Assembly (NCBI GenBank): GCA_001314625.1
Contig: LJSH01000001.1
Location: 372,001-436,000, forward strand
Length of the DNA: 64,000 bases
DNA from: Oceanicaulis sp. HLUCCA04
Lineage (GTDB): Bacteria; Pseudomonadota; Alphaproteobacteria; Caulobacterales; Maricaulaceae
Direction: 5' to 3'
Below the pieces are notes generated by a model that worked only from the letters and a program-made list of their open reading frames with translations, searched no databases and was not told the origin of the DNA. Position numbers and translations under genes: made by a program. Below, piece by piece: positions 8,505 to 18,881 of this stretch. How positions within the stretch are numbered: position 1 is the stretch's first letter; every line of letters starts with the position of its first letter.

Positions 8505-11042
8505 TCACGCTTCCGGTGGCGGGCCCGACCAGTTGCAAGCTTCGCAGTTCAGTTCCGCGCCGGCCTCAACCAGTGTGAAATGTCCGCATTTGGGGCAGGG
8601 CTCGCCCGAATAGACCGGCTCTGGCCGGGTGGCGGGCGAGGCTTCGCCCTTGCGCCCTGATCCAGTCGCGGGCGCGGGGCTGGATTTACGCGGCTGACTG
8701 CCCAGCATGACGACGTTGTCGGGCAATTGCCCGCGCGAAAAGCCCTTGGAGATCAGGCGAGAGGCTTCCTCGCCGGTGATCACCTTCTCGCTGGCAACGC
8801 CATTGCCGATGCCGCCCGGATCGGATTTGCGCGCATCGGTCTGGGCCAGGTCCTCACGGCCCAGATAGGACACGCCCAGCTCGCGGAAGAGATAGTCCAG
8901 TATCGAGGTCGCGTGCTTGATGGAATCATTGCCCTCAACCGGACCTGCCGGTTCAAACCGCGTGAACACATAGGCATCGACATATTCTTCCAGCGGCACG
9001 CCGTATTGCAGGCCAATGGAAATGGAGATGGCGAAATTGTTCATCAGCGAGCGGAAGGCTGCGCCCTCTTTATGCATGTCGATGAATATCTCGCCCAGCT
9101 CGCCATCTTCAAATTCGCCGGTGTGCAGATAGACCTTGTGGCCACCCACGGTGGATTTCTGGATATAGCCCTTGCGCCGGTCGGGCAGTTTGCGGCGGCT
9201 GGCCGCGCGCTCAACGGGCCGCTCCACTACGCGCTCGACAATGCGCTCTTCGGTGAAGCTGGGGCGTTCGCCCCGGTCGGCGCTGTCAAATTCGATTGTA
9301 GCCAGAAGATCGTAGAGCGCCTCGCCTTCGCGCCGTATGCGCAAGGACTTCAACCCGCTGCGCGCCGCCGACAGGATCAGGGCGGCAACATCGTCAATCG
9401 TGGCATGACCAGGCAGGACCAGATCCAGCCCTGCAGGAGCCTCCAGAGCGCGCTCCAGAGACGCGGCCATGGCCAGCCGGGCTTCGGGGCTTGCCGGTGC
9501 TAGCGCGGCGCGGATCGCCTCCGGAAGGGCTTCACATGTGTACAGCTCGCCGGTGCCATGCACCCAGCGCTCTGCGGCCTCTATCTCCAGCGGGGAAACG
9601 CCAAAGGCTTCGAGAAGCCTTGTGCCGGCCTGTTCCAGCCGCTCCGGGTTCAGTCCGCAGCGCGCCGCGAGCTCCTCGCCCACCGTCCAGCGGTTGAAAG
9701 CGTGGCGTACCGGCGCACCGTCCGCGATCATCGTTTCGATTCGGGTAAGGGCATCGTCGCCCAGCCCTGCGTCTTTCAATGAACCCAGCCAGGCCGGGTT
9801 GAGGCCCGATAGCGTGCCCGCGCCAAAGGCGTGGGCGAGGGCGGCCTTGCGCGTATCCGCATCGAGGCCCGCCAGCAGGCGGGCTGCAAAGTCCTGCGCC
9901 GCGGCGGTATGGCTGGCGGTCCCGGCCGGATCGATTCCGTGGGTGGCGAGCGCCAAGTATGCGCTGATTTCGGCAGGCACAGGCCCGGTGATGACCGGGG
10001 CGGCGCTCGCCTTGCTTGCCAGACCCGCGATAGCCGCAGCGCGGGTGCGCCCTTCATCGCTGTCATAGGCAAGGCCTTCCAGCGCCAGACAGGCGCCCAG
10101 TCCGGCCAGCAACAGGCTGCCTTCGGCTTTGTGTGCGACGTGCCCCCACAGCTTGGCGGCGTGCGTCAGGGCGGCGTCATCACCAGCGAACACAGACAGG
10201 TCGAGCACGATGGCCGGTTCAGGCAGGGCATTGTCGTCAAAGCGCAGCGCAGGCTGGCCATGGGTCCAGATGGTGGCGGCCAGATCGCGCAGGAAAGCGC
10301 GCGCGCCCTGATCGGTATCGGCAAGAAGATTTGCGCCGATCGCGATCACCGGATTGACCGGCATGTCCGGTGAAAAGCCCGCGCCATCCTCAATCATTTC
10401 GATGCCCTGACGGGCACGCGCGATCGCGCGCTCGATCATCGCGTCCGGCACGCCGTCGCGGCGCGCTGCGCGTACAGAGCGGGCAAGGGCGCGGTTATGG
10501 CGCGGATCAAAGCACTCGCCCTCGCTGCCATCGCAGTTGATACAGGCGAGCGCTACGGCCTCCAGCCGGTCACGCACGATACGCGCGCCGACATCGCTGG
10601 CCGCGCCCGCCATCGCGGCAGTATTGATCATGCTGATAAGGGCGCCGGCCTCGAACGGGCCGCTGGCCAGCGTTTCGAGCGGTATGTCCGCCTCGGTCTC
10701 ACCGCGCCAGAGATGCACGGTCGGGCAGGCTTCGCGCGCGGCGAGGCTCGCGGCGATTTCTGCCGCCTCGACACTGTCTTCTTTGACACCGGCCAGCATG
10801 ACCAGAGCGGCAGCGATGTCTTCGAGCGCCTTGCGTCCGTCCAGGACACCATCTGCGAGGTCCGCGCCGGTGAGCAGGCCCAGCGCCGTCACCGCGCTTT
10901 CGGGCCAGTCTGCGGGTGCGCTGATCTTGATGGCGTGAGGGCTCAGCGCGTCCGGATCGGCCGTGCCGGTCAGATGCTCGGCAAAGTCCAGCCCTGTCAG
11001 AGGGTCAGTGCCATCCTTGGTCAGCCGGCGGTTGATCGTCAT
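8505..11042 (-). CDS. NrdJ-derived TSCPD-domain protein lacking a recognisable reductase core
   Basis: An 845-aa protein. Its first ~20 residues (RRLTKDGTDPLTGLDF) and last ~250 residues resemble alphaproteobacterial B12-dependent ribonucleotide reductase NrdJ. The C-terminal part has the TSCPD-type segment (RRKLPDRRKGY, GEIFIDMHKEGAAFRSLMNN, FTRFEPAGPVEGND) and a terminal CPKC...CEAC zinc ribbon. The intervening ~560 residues are Ala-rich. I find no NxCxE-type catalytic cysteine/glutamate motif, and the protein is much shorter than the ~1200 aa of NrdJ. ATG 11042 begins the NrdJ-like N terminus; an upstream in-frame start at 11093 is less likely. It may be a non-catalytic paralogue or regulator. 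Confidence 0.8.
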   Translation of the reverse strand: MTINRRLTKDGTDPLTGLDFAEHLTGTADPDALSPHAIKISAPADWPESAVTALGLLTGADLADGVLDGRKALEDIAAALVMLAGVKEDSVEAAEIAASLAAREACPTVHLWRGETEADIPLETLASGPFEAGALISMINTAAMAGAASDVGARIVRDRLEAVALACINCDGSEGECFDPRHNRALARSVRAARRDGVPDAMIERAIARARQGIEMIEDGAGFSPDMPVNPVIAIGANLLADTDQGARAFLRDLAATIWTHGQPALRFDDNALPEPAIVLDLSVFAGDDAALTHAAKLWGHVAHKAEGSLLLAGLGACLALEGLAYDSDEGRTRAAAIAGLASKASAAPVITGPVPAEISAYLALATHGIDPAGTASHTAAAQDFAARLLAGLDADTRKAALAHAFGAGTLSGLNPAWLGSLKDAGLGDDALTRIETMIADGAPVRHAFNRWTVGEELAARCGLNPERLEQAGTRLLEAFGVSPLEIEAAERWVHGTGELYTCEALPEAIRAALAPASPEARLAMAASLERALEAPAGLDLVLPGHATIDDVAALILSAARSGLKSLRIRREGEALYDLLATIEFDSADRGERPSFTEERIVERVVERPVERAASRRKLPDRRKGYIQKSTVGGHKVYLHTGEFEDGELGEIFIDMHKEGAAFRSLMNNFAISISIGLQYGVPLEEYVDAYVFTRFEPAGPVEGNDSIKHATSILDYLFRELGVSYLGREDLAQTDARKSDPGGIGNGVASEKVITGEEASRLISKGFSRGQLPDNVVMLGSQPRKSSPAPATGSGRKGEASPATRPEPVYSGEPCPKCGHFTLVEAGAELNCEACNWSGPPPEA

Positions 11043-11199
11043 GGCGCGGACACTTTCCTTCTTGCCGCCCTTTGGGCGGCGGGTGCGAATCACTTACCGC
11101 CAATGATACCGCCGCGGGGGCAGGTGAGTCGAAGGAAGGGGTGGGGAAGCGAAGCTTACCGAAGCTCCGCGCGGACGCCGCTGGTCCCGCAACACCAGT

Positions 11200-11283
11200 C
11201 AGCAAGCATCTGGGTGCAGTTTTATCGTCATTAGGCTTGCAGTTGTCAGCAAGCATATTTACACAGATTGGCGCAGCAAGCAT
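11200..11283 (+). repeat. Three direct copies of CAGCAAGCAT before the P63C gene
   Basis: CAGCAAGCAT occurs at 11200-11209, 11247-11256 and 11274-11283, always on the plus strand. The first two copies extend to GTCAGCAAGCAT. The last copy ends 11 bases before the P63C start codon. Spacing is 47 and 27 bases. Such clusters usually bind a protein that controls or recognises the adjacent gene. The role is inferred. Confidence 0.7.
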
Positions 11284-11294
11284 GGAGCGAAGTA

Positions 11295-12311
11295 ATGCCT
11301 AAATCCGATTCTCCTCAAAGCAAGGGCGGCCGCGTCCGAGCTAAAAATCTTACCGATGAAGAAAAACGCGAGATTGCTGCCCAGGGAGCGCGTGCTCGGT
11401 GGGCTAAGGCATCGCCTGAAGCTGCCGTCGACCTTCCGGTAGCCACTCATCAAGGGAAAATGGCCCTCGGTGGACTAGAGTTGGATTGCTACGTTCTGGA
11501 GGACGGACGCAGGGTCTTTCATAAACGTGGAATGGCAAAAGCGCTTGGCATGAAATCGGGGGGTGGAAACGTTTTTCTGCGGGCTATGCAGAGGAAAAGT
11601 CTTGGATCCGAACTAGGCGCTGACCTGCTAGAAAAGATAGAAAGTCCCATCAACTTCAAGCCGCTAACACGAGATCTCGGGCACGGTTATGAAGCGTCCG
11701 TTTTAGTGGAAATTTGCAAGGCGGTGGTTCGTGCGGACGAGTTGGGACGATTAACGTCCTCACAGCAAGGTTTGGTGGCGCAGGCGAGGGTGATTTTGCA
11801 GGCGCTGGCAAAGGTTGGTGTTGTTGCATTAATAGACGAAGCCACTGGGTACCAAACGGAACGCAGCCCTGATGCTCTTCGGATCCTTGTTCAGCAATAT
11901 ATTGAGGAAGAAAAGCGCGAATGGGAAAAGCAGTTTCCAGATTCATATTATGACGAACTAAACCGGCTCTATGGAAGCCAGCGGTATACTAAAACGGGGA
12001 AGGGTACTGTAATCCAGAACAGACCTCAACACTTCGCAAAGTTTACACGCTCTTATGTGTATCACCCGTTGGAGAACGGGGCAGTGCTAGAAGAGTTGGA
12101 TCGAATAAACCCTAAAATAGATAAGCGTGGAACACGGCGCGCTCGGTTTCATCAGCACTTATCGGAAGGGTATGGTATCGAGAAGTTGAAGCGACAAGTT
12201 CAAGAGGTTATGACTTTGATGGCGGTTTCTGATTCTGTTGGGCAATTTAAACGCCTGTTTTTCAAGCGCTTCCCTATGAGTGGGGCGCAGCTCGATTTGC
12301 TTGATAGCTAA
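11295..12311 (+). CDS. P63C-domain protein (phage/plasmid-associated, unknown function)
   Basis: A 338-aa protein. The N-terminal Lys/Arg-rich segment (SKGGRVRAKNLTDEEKREIA) is typical of accessory DNA-associated proteins. The middle contains the P63C signature around ALIDEATGYQTERSPDALRIL, followed by EKREWEKQFPDSYYDELNRLYG and a basic C terminus. GGAG (11284-11287) lies seven bases before ATG 11295. Codon use and GC content are lower than in the flanking genes, consistent with horizontal acquisition as a single-gene insert between the NrdJ-like gene and the complex I gene. P63C proteins are mostly known from phages and plasmids, and no function is established. Confidence 0.8.
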   Translation: MPKSDSPQSKGGRVRAKNLTDEEKREIAAQGARARWAKASPEAAVDLPVATHQGKMALGGLELDCYVLEDGRRVFHKRGMAKALGMKSGGGNVFLRAMQRKSLGSELGADLLEKIESPINFKPLTRDLGHGYEASVLVEICKAVVRADELGRLTSSQQGLVAQARVILQALAKVGVVALIDEATGYQTERSPDALRILVQQYIEEEKREWEKQFPDSYYDELNRLYGSQRYTKTGKGTVIQNRPQHFAKFTRSYVYHPLENGAVLEELDRINPKIDKRGTRRARFHQHLSEGYGIEKLKRQVQEVMTLMAVSDSVGQFKRLFFKRFPMSGAQLDLLDS

Positions 12312-12315
12312 TTGT

Positions 12316-12426
12316 GTTTGGTTACTTCTGGTTCCTCTCGCTAATGTGATCTGCGGCTGTGACAACTCGTCGGTCTACGAGCTGGCGCGCGGCAAGGCGA
12401 TGGAAAAAATCCTGCGCGTGCCTTGA
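12316..12426 (+). other. Short open frame of uncertain status
   Basis: The bases after the P63C gene read VWLLLVPLANVICGCDNSSVYELARGKAMEKILRVP before a TGA at 12424. The hydrophobic start followed by CGC looks like a lipoprotein signal or the tail of a coding sequence cut off by the P63C insertion. There is no convincing start codon (GTG at 12346 is possible) and no Shine-Dalgarno sequence. Treat it as a possible gene remnant. Confidence 0.2.
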
Positions 12427-12519
12427 GCCCCTTGCAGCCCGCCGCACTGGACGCGGGGCCTGACGCATTGCATATACGCACGTCAGATGATCTGACCCGC
12501 GAGGGAGTGTTTGCCTGCC

Positions 12520-12927
12520 ATGCTCAACTTCATTGGACGACTGTTTGCCTGGTGGAATGGCGCCACGCTTGGCACCTTGTGGACGATCAGCCGTGGCGGT
12601 TCGCTGGTTGGCGAGGACGAATACGGCAATCGCTATTATCAGGAACGCAAGAGCGGATCGGCTGCAGGCGGCGTGCCGCGCCGCTGGGTTATCTATAACG
12701 GTTATGCCGATGCCTCGCGCGTGCCGTCCGACTGGCATGGCTGGCTGCACCACACCTTTGCTGACGCGCCCGTCGATGCGCCCCTGCCGCGCCGTGAATG
12801 GGAGCTCGATCACAAACCGAACATGACCGGCACAGTCTATGCCTACCGTCCGGCCGGTTCGCTGGCTGATCCGCGCCCGCGTGCGCGCTCGACGGCCGAT
12901 TATGAAAGCTGGAACCCGGAAGGGTAG
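12520..12927 (+). CDS. NADH:ubiquinone oxidoreductase accessory subunit, NDUFA12 family
   Basis: A 135-aa homologue of the mitochondrial B17.2/NDUFA12 subunit of complex I, present in alphaproteobacteria. The family signature is clear: WWNGATLGT near the start, GEDEYGNRYYQE, RRWVIYNGYADASRVPSDWHGWLHH, then YESWNPEG at the end. The ATG at 12520 gives the usual MLNF start; an upstream TTG (12511) lies closer to GAGGGAG and is possible. It heads a conserved series with mlaD and a DUF2155 gene. Confidence 0.92.
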   Translation: MLNFIGRLFAWWNGATLGTLWTISRGGSLVGEDEYGNRYYQERKSGSAAGGVPRRWVIYNGYADASRVPSDWHGWLHHTFADAPVDAPLPRREWELDHKPNMTGTVYAYRPAGSLADPRPRARSTADYESWNPEG

Positions 12928-12934
12928 GTTACCG

Positions 12935-13393
12935 ATGCGCGGCGGAGCAGTTCTCGAAACCCTGGTTGGCGTCATCGTGCTGGTTGTCGCGGTGGCGTTT
13001 CTGGTGTTCGCGCAAGGGCGGCTGGATAGCGATCCGTCCGAAGATGGCTATGAGGTCAGCGCCCGCTTTTCCGAAGTCGGTGCGTTGACGCGCGGCGCCG
13101 AGGTGCGGGTGTCCGGCGTTCCGGTCGGCTCGGTGACGGCGATTGATCTCGATACCGAGACATATTTTGCGCAAGTGCGCCTTCGCCTGCGTCAGGACGT
13201 GCGGCTGCCATCTGACTCCACAGCCAAGATCACGGCGTCCGGCCTGCTTGGCGGTGCCTATGTCGAGATCGAGGCAGGCGGCGAGGACGAGATGATCGAG
13301 CAAGGCGGCGAGATCGTTTACACGCAAGGCGCTGTAGATCTGTTCGAGCTGATCGGCGGATTTGTGTCGGGCGGCGGCTCTGACAGCCAGTAA
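12935..13393 (+). CDS. mlaD: MlaD-family substrate-binding protein of an outer-membrane lipid transport system
   Basis: A 152-aa MCE-domain protein. One N-terminal membrane helix (GVIVLVVAVAFLVFA) is followed by a single MCE domain (YEVSARFSEVGALTRGAEVRVSGVPVGSV). MlaD hexamers sit on the inner-membrane MlaFE transporter and pass phospholipids between membranes. ATG 12935 has AGGGTAGG just upstream. The rest of the mla operon is not in this window. The gene follows NDUFA12 after 7 bases, the common alphaproteobacterial arrangement. Confidence 0.88.
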   Translation: MRGGAVLETLVGVIVLVVAVAFLVFAQGRLDSDPSEDGYEVSARFSEVGALTRGAEVRVSGVPVGSVTAIDLDTETYFAQVRLRLRQDVRLPSDSTAKITASGLLGGAYVEIEAGGEDEMIEQGGEIVYTQGAVDLFELIGGFVSGGGSDSQ

Positions 13394-13471
13394 AGTGCCC
13401 CCATTGGCGCAGGCATGGCCCTTGTGCTGCCGCAATCAGATTGTGAGTATGGGGCGAGGGGAGTTTCACCG

Positions 13472-14008
13472 ATGACATTGCCGGCCCGCCTTCTACTCGT
13501 TTGTGCTTTTGCGTTCGCCAGCTTGCATCCCGCCTCTGCCGCTTGGGCGCAGGAGCAGGACGAGGAACCCGGCACGTTCGAGGAGTGGGAAGAGGGTGTC
13601 GAGGAGCCGGAAACTGATCTGACCGCCCCGCTCGAGCAACAGCAGGATCTGGAAGAACAGCGCCAGACACGCCGCTCAGGCGAACTCACCTCGCGCCCCG
13701 GCACGGTGGCGGTGCTGCGCGGGCTGGACAAGGTGACGGCGCGTACCCGCGATTTCGAGGTGAATGTCGGCGACACCTACACGTTCGGCGCGCTGGACGT
13801 GACGGTGCGATATTGCCGCCGCCGCCCGCCGGAAGAGCCGCCGGAAGTGTTCGCCTTCCTTGAAATTGATGATCAGCGTACCGACGGGTTCGGCGCCGGC
13901 GAGGAGGGCTTGCGCCTCTTTTCAGGCTGGATGTTTGCGTCCAATCCGGCGCTCAACGCGCTTGACCACCCTGTCTATGATGTCTGGGTGATTGACTGCA
14001 GAAGCTGA
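13472..14008 (+). CDS. Exported DUF2155-domain protein
   Basis: A 178-aa protein with a signal peptide ending near AWAQ and a Glu/Gln-rich low-complexity stretch ([17 protein letters not shown]). A DUF2155 domain follows ([53 protein letters not shown]). Two Cys remain in the domain. The function of the family is unknown, but it is regularly found beside mlaD, aat and accC. Its last 34 bases overlap the 3' end of the convergent aat gene. AGGGGAG precedes ATG 13472. Confidence 0.85.
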   Translation: MTLPARLLLVCAFAFASLHPASAAWAQEQDEEPGTFEEWEEGVEEPETDLTAPLEQQQDLEEQRQTRRSGELTSRPGTVAVLRGLDKVTARTRDFEVNVGDTYTFGALDVTVRYCRRRPPEEPPEVFAFLEIDDQRTDGFGAGEEGLRLFSGWMFASNPALNALDHPVYDVWVIDCRS

Positions 14009-14625
14009 GCGCCGCCAAGACCTTCGGGTATGGCGAAGAAATTACCGTCTTCCTTCAGGGCATTGCGCAGCAGCCGGTGATAGGCGTTGCGGGCGATGGT
14101 TTGCGCCCCGAAGCGCTGCAGATGATCGGTGATGAACTGGGTATCGAGCAGGGTATAGCCGCCCGCTTTCAGCCGTGCGACCAGGTGGACGAGTGCCACT
14201 TTTGACGCATCAGTCATCCGCGAGAACATGCTCTCGCCAAAGAACGCGCCTCCCAGGCTGACGCCGTATAGACCACCCACCAGCCTGCCATCATGCCAGC
14301 ATTCAAGCGAATGGGCGTGGCCCTCGCTGTGAAGTTCGCCATACAGATTGCGGATCGGATCATTGATCCAGGTGTTTTCACGCCCTCTGGCAGGCGCAGC
14401 GCAATGGTCAACCACGACCGGGAAACAGCGGTTCACGGTAACGTGGAAGCGGTCCTTGCGGACAGTCTTGGCCAGGCTGCGCGGGATGTGAAAATTGTCC
14501 AGCGCGATGACGCCGCGCTCGTCCGGATCGAGCAGGAAGACACGCGGATCGTCCCGGTCCTCGGCCATCGGGAAGACGCCGCGCGCATAGCATTCCAAGA
14601 GCTCTTTTGCGCCGAATCCGCGCAT
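13975..14625 (-). CDS. aat: Leucyl/phenylalanyl-tRNA--protein transferase
   Basis: A 216-aa Aat that adds Leu or Phe from aminoacyl-tRNA to N-terminal Arg/Lys, marking proteins for ClpS/ClpAP. Family motifs are present: [75 protein letters not shown]. The 3' end overlaps the convergent DUF2155 gene. The order aat-accC-accB-aroQ on this strand is typical of alphaproteobacteria. Confidence 0.95.
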   Translation of the reverse strand: MRGFGAKELLECYARGVFPMAEDRDDPRVFLLDPDERGVIALDNFHIPRSLAKTVRKDRFHVTVNRCFPVVVDHCAAPARGRENTWINDPIRNLYGELHSEGHAHSLECWHDGRLVGGLYGVSLGGAFFGESMFSRMTDASKVALVHLVARLKAGGYTLLDTQFITDHLQRFGAQTIARNAYHRLLRNALKEDGNFFAIPEGLGGAQLLQSITQTS

Positions 14626-14712
14626 TCAGGCGTCGCCTTTGGCAAGACCGGGTTTCCTCCCCCGTGAACGGGGGAAGAAAACGATGCCGGTTTCCCGCTG
14701 CGCCGCCAAGGT

Positions 14713-16065
<1,353 letters not shown>

Positions 16066-16075
16066 CGGCCCGCTC

Positions 16076-16567
16076 CTAGATAAGCGTAAAGAGCGGCTCG
16101 CCATACTCGACCGGCTGGGCGTCGTTAACGAGAAGCTCGCCAATCTTGCCTGCGCGCGGCGCGGTGATCGGGTTGAACGTCTTCATCGCCTCAATCAGCA
16201 GGATGGTGTCGCCTTCCTTCACACTTTGGCCGGGCTTCACGAAATTCTCGGCGTCCGGGTTCGGGCGCAGATAGACGGTTCCAACCATGGGCGAATTGAC
16301 GGCGTTGGCGGCTTTGGCAGCAGCAGGGGCCGGTTCAGCAGACGGCGCAGCCGCGACGGCGGCAGGCGGCGCTGAGGGCGCAGGCGCCGGTGCAGCCGCT
16401 GCCGGAGCGGCATGGGTATAGACCGGCGCGGGCAGTTCGCGCGCCACGCGGATATGCAGCTCTCCTTGGGCGACCTCGATCTCGGTCAGCTCGGTGTCAT
16501 TGAGAATGTCCGCGAGCTGGCGGATGAGTTTCGGATCGATACCGGGTTTGGAGGGCGTGGAAGCCAT
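16076..16567 (-). CDS. accB: Acetyl-CoA carboxylase biotin carboxyl carrier protein
   Basis: A 163-aa carrier. The N-terminal part interacts with AccC, then comes an Ala/Pro-rich flexible linker (residues about 50-90), then the biotinyl domain with EAMKT, where Lys129 would be biotinylated. The usual motif is EAMKM/L, and Thr is common in this class. Located between aroQ and accC, with 10-11 base gaps, in a probable aroQ-accB-accC transcript. Confidence 0.97.
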   Translation of the reverse strand: MASTPSKPGIDPKLIRQLADILNDTELTEIEVAQGELHIRVARELPAPVYTHAAPAAAAPAPAPSAPPAAVAAAPSAEPAPAAAKAANAVNSPMVGTVYLRPNPDAENFVKPGQSVKEGDTILLIEAMKTFNPITAPRAGKIGELLVNDAQPVEYGEPLFTLI

Positions 16568-16578
16568 GTCGGGAACCT

Positions 16579-17040
16579 TTATGCTTTTGTCTTCGGGCCG
16601 GACGCAGCGATCAGCGTATGGGCGGCCTCTATGCCAAGGATGTAGCTGCGGGCGCCGAACCCGCTGATTGTGCCGGAAACGGCGCTGGAAACATAGGAGT
16701 GATGGCGGAACGCCTCGCGCGCGGCCGGTTGGGACAGATGTATCTCTATGGCCGGAATGGGGATCGCCTTCAAGGCGTCGTGCAGCGCGACCGAGGTGTG
16801 ACCATAGCCTGCCGGATTGATGATGAGGGCCGACGCCTCGCGCCCGGCCTCCTGCACCGCATCGATCAGCACGCCTTCATGATTGGTCTGGCGAAAATCG
16901 ATCGAAAGGCCCAGCAAGCCTGCATGCTCTGCGCACGCCGCCTCGATATCAGACAGCGTGGCAGAGCCGTAAATCTCCGGCTCGCGCGTGCCGAGCAGGT
17001 TGAGATTGGGCCCGTTCAGGATGAAAAGCGGCTTCGCCAC
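16579..17040 (-). CDS. aroQ: 3-dehydroquinate dehydratase, type II
   Basis: A 153-aa dodecameric dehydratase of the shikimate pathway. Motifs include [18 protein letters not shown] (Arg and Tyr of the active site), [33 protein letters not shown] and the catalytic His in IEIHLSQP. The best start is GTG at 17040 with GGGGGA about nine bases upstream, giving the usual length; the frame stays open to 17109. It leads the aroQ-accB-accC series. Confidence 0.95.
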   Translation of the reverse strand: MAKPLFILNGPNLNLLGTREPEIYGSATLSDIEAACAEHAGLLGLSIDFRQTNHEGVLIDAVQEAGREASALIINPAGYGHTSVALHDALKAIPIPAIEIHLSQPAAREAFRHHSYVSSAVSGTISGFGARSYILGIEAAHTLIAASGPKTKA

Positions 17041-17177
17041 CTGTAATCTGTCCCCCGGTTGGTTCCTGCCATGCGCCAAAGCGGTGCAGAACCGCTCCGC
17101 TGACGCCATGTGTCGTTTCTACGACGCCTCGCGCCGTATAAACAAGAACTACCGGCATTTAAGGAGAATCCCCGCCC

Positions 17178-17414
17178 ATGACGGCTCATGCCCAAACCAC
17201 CAGCAAAGCCAGTATCCATGTGACACTGAATGGCGAAGCCCGCGAGTTGCCGGCCGGGCTCTCGCTGTCGGCCATGCTGACCCATCTGGGGCTGGACCCG
17301 CGCAAAGTGGCGGTCGAACGCAATCTGGAGATCGCCCCGCGTTCGGCCTATGGCGATATCGACGTGGCCGATGGCGACCGGCTGGAGATCGTGCAGTTCG
17401 TGGGCGGCGGGTAG
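17178..17414 (+). CDS. thiS: Sulfur carrier protein ThiS
   Basis: A 78-aa ubiquitin-like sulfur carrier for thiazole synthesis. It has the beta-grasp pattern (IHVTLNGEARELPAGLSLSAML), the VAVERNLEI segment, and the terminal IVQFVGGG whose last Gly becomes the thiocarboxylate. AAGGAG precedes ATG 17178. thiG lies 600 bases downstream, beyond two small genes on the other strand. No TPP riboswitch was seen upstream. Confidence 0.93.
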   Translation: MTAHAQTTSKASIHVTLNGEARELPAGLSLSAMLTHLGLDPRKVAVERNLEIAPRSAYGDIDVADGDRLEIVQFVGGG

Positions 17415-17418
17415 GGCG

Positions 17419-17604
17419 TTAGCCCTTCTTCTTGCCCGCTGCGTTCAGCACCACGATCAGGGTGAAGCAGACCAGACCGCCAATCATCAGGGGCAGGCTG
17501 TCTTGAAGCGGGGTGCCTCCCACCGTGCGGTATGCCGCATAGCCCCAGTTGGCAAGGCCCACAATGGCCAGAACGATGCTGGCCCCTCTCATGGCAGGTT
17601 GCAT
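17419..17604 (-). CDS. Small two-helix membrane protein
   Basis: A 61-aa protein with two hydrophobic segments (GASIVLAIVGLANWGYAAY and LPLMIGGLVCFTLIVVL) and a Lys-rich C terminus (AAGKKKG). ATG 17604 has AGGGGAG about ten bases upstream. It is paired with the 68-aa membrane gene immediately upstream on the same strand (14-base gap). The family is not recognised. It separates thiS from thiG. Confidence 0.6.
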   Translation of the reverse strand: MQPAMRGASIVLAIVGLANWGYAAYRTVGGTPLQDSLPLMIGGLVCFTLIVVLNAAGKKKG

Positions 17605-17618
17605 GATGTGGCTCTCCC

Positions 17619-17825
17619 CTAATCGTGACGGGCCGTCTCGCAACCGGTTTTGCCGGGCTGGCGGGCCGCTCCGGTGAGGGCGAATATAACCATGGCGACG
17701 GTCATGATCCCAAACACAATTGCGGCCTCGGCGACCCCGCGTGCCACGAAAAATCCGGCCAGTGCGGCGTTTCCGGCCGCAATACCGATAATCACATAGA
17801 AAAGGCCCCTTCCTGAGCGTGCCAT
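17619..17825 (-). CDS. Small two-helix membrane protein
   Basis: A 68-aa protein with two membrane helices (LFYVIIGIAAGNAALAGFFV and AAIVFGIMTVAMVIFAL) and a polar tail. AAAGGA precedes ATG 17825. A plausible promoter lies upstream on the minus strand, with -35 TTGACA (17914-17909), a 17-base spacer and -10 GATAGT. It probably forms an operon with the 61-aa gene. Function unknown. Confidence 0.6.
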   Translation of the reverse strand: MARSGRGLFYVIIGIAAGNAALAGFFVARGVAEAAIVFGIMTVAMVIFALTGAARQPGKTGCETARHD

Positions 17826-17885
17826 GTGTGCGTCCTTTCGATCCAGATGAGCGTGTGTTGTGGCGGTTGACCCGCCTTTGATGTG

Positions 17886-17914
17886 ACTATCTGCGCATTA
17901 GGTGCAGTTGTCAA
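17886..17914 (-). promoter_or_regulatory. Predicted sigma70-type promoter for the two small membrane genes
   Basis: On the minus strand TTGACA (17914-17909) is separated by 17 bases from GATAGT (17891-17886), about 60 bases before the 68-aa membrane gene. The surrounding 100 bases are AT-richer than the neighbourhood. This is a consensus match by eye only. Confidence 0.4.
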
Positions 17915-18014
17915 TCGTAATGTTGTATATCCGCAATATTCTTTTGAAGATGATGATTCTTGACCGGTTTTCCAGGGCGTGACGGACGCCTGATCGCGCG
18001 TTAGACAAGCGGCC

Positions 18015-18827
18015 ATGACCGAGAAAACCTCCCCCGATACCGCCTCCACCCTGCCTGAAGACCGCCCGTTCATGGTGGCCGGGCGCACCTTCCAGTCCCG
18101 GCTGATCATCGGCACGGGCAAGTATGCCAGCTACGCGCAAAACGCCGAGGCGCTCAAAGCGTCCGGCGCCGAGATCATCACCGTCGCGCTGCGCCGGGTG
18201 AATCTGTCTGATCCCTCCCAGCCCATGCTGGTCGATCATATCGACCCGAAGGACGTGACCTTCCTGCCCAACACGGCCGGATGCTTTACCGGCGAGGATG
18301 CCGTGCGCACGCTGCGCCTGGCGCGCGAGGCGGGGGGCTGGAATCTCGTGAAGCTCGAAGTCCTCTCAGACCCCAAGCATCTCTACCCGGACATGGAGGA
18401 GACGCTGCGCGCCACGAAGCTGCTCATCGAAGATGGCTTCGATGTGATGGTCTATTGTTCTGATGATCCGGTTTATGCCCGCAAGCTGGAAGACACCGGC
18501 GCGTGCGCGATCATGCCGCTGGGCGCGCCCATCGGATCGGGGCTGGGCATCCAGAACCCGGTCAATATCCGCCTCATCATTGAAGCGGCCAAAGTGCCGG
18601 TGATTGTCGATGCCGGTGTCGGCACAGCCTCTGACGCGGCCATTGCCATGGAGCTGGGCTGTGATGGCGTATTGATGAACACCGCCATCGCCGAAGCAAA
18701 AGACCCAGTACGCATGGCCAGTGCCATGAAACATGCCGTCATTGCGGGGCGCCAAGCCTATCTGGCAGGGCGCATGGCCAAGAAACGCTATGCCGATCCG
18801 TCCAGTCCGCTGGCGGGCCTGATCTGA
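18015..18827 (+). CDS. thiG: Thiazole synthase
   Basis: A 270-aa TIM-barrel enzyme that forms the thiazole of thiamine from DXP, dehydroglycine and ThiS-thiocarboxylate. Visible signatures are [22 protein letters not shown], the Schiff-base Lys in [24 protein letters not shown], and the phosphate-binding [30 protein letters not shown]. It sits downstream of thiS in the same direction, but two opposed small genes intervene. It is followed by sdhE. Confidence 0.97.
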   Translation: MTEKTSPDTASTLPEDRPFMVAGRTFQSRLIIGTGKYASYAQNAEALKASGAEIITVALRRVNLSDPSQPMLVDHIDPKDVTFLPNTAGCFTGEDAVRTLRLAREAGGWNLVKLEVLSDPKHLYPDMEETLRATKLLIEDGFDVMVYCSDDPVYARKLEDTGACAIMPLGAPIGSGLGIQNPVNIRLIIEAAKVPVIVDAGVGTASDAAIAMELGCDGVLMNTAIAEAKDPVRMASAMKHAVIAGRQAYLAGRMAKKRYADPSSPLAGLI

Positions 18828-18881
18828 TATCAGATCCATGGCCCCTTTGCCTCAGCCCACACGCCCGCTATATCCCGCCTC

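Noticed and set aside
17110-17177. TPP riboswitch ahead of thiS
   Set aside because: No CTGAGA-type thi box or paired helices are seen in the short leader between aroQ and thiS or before thiG.
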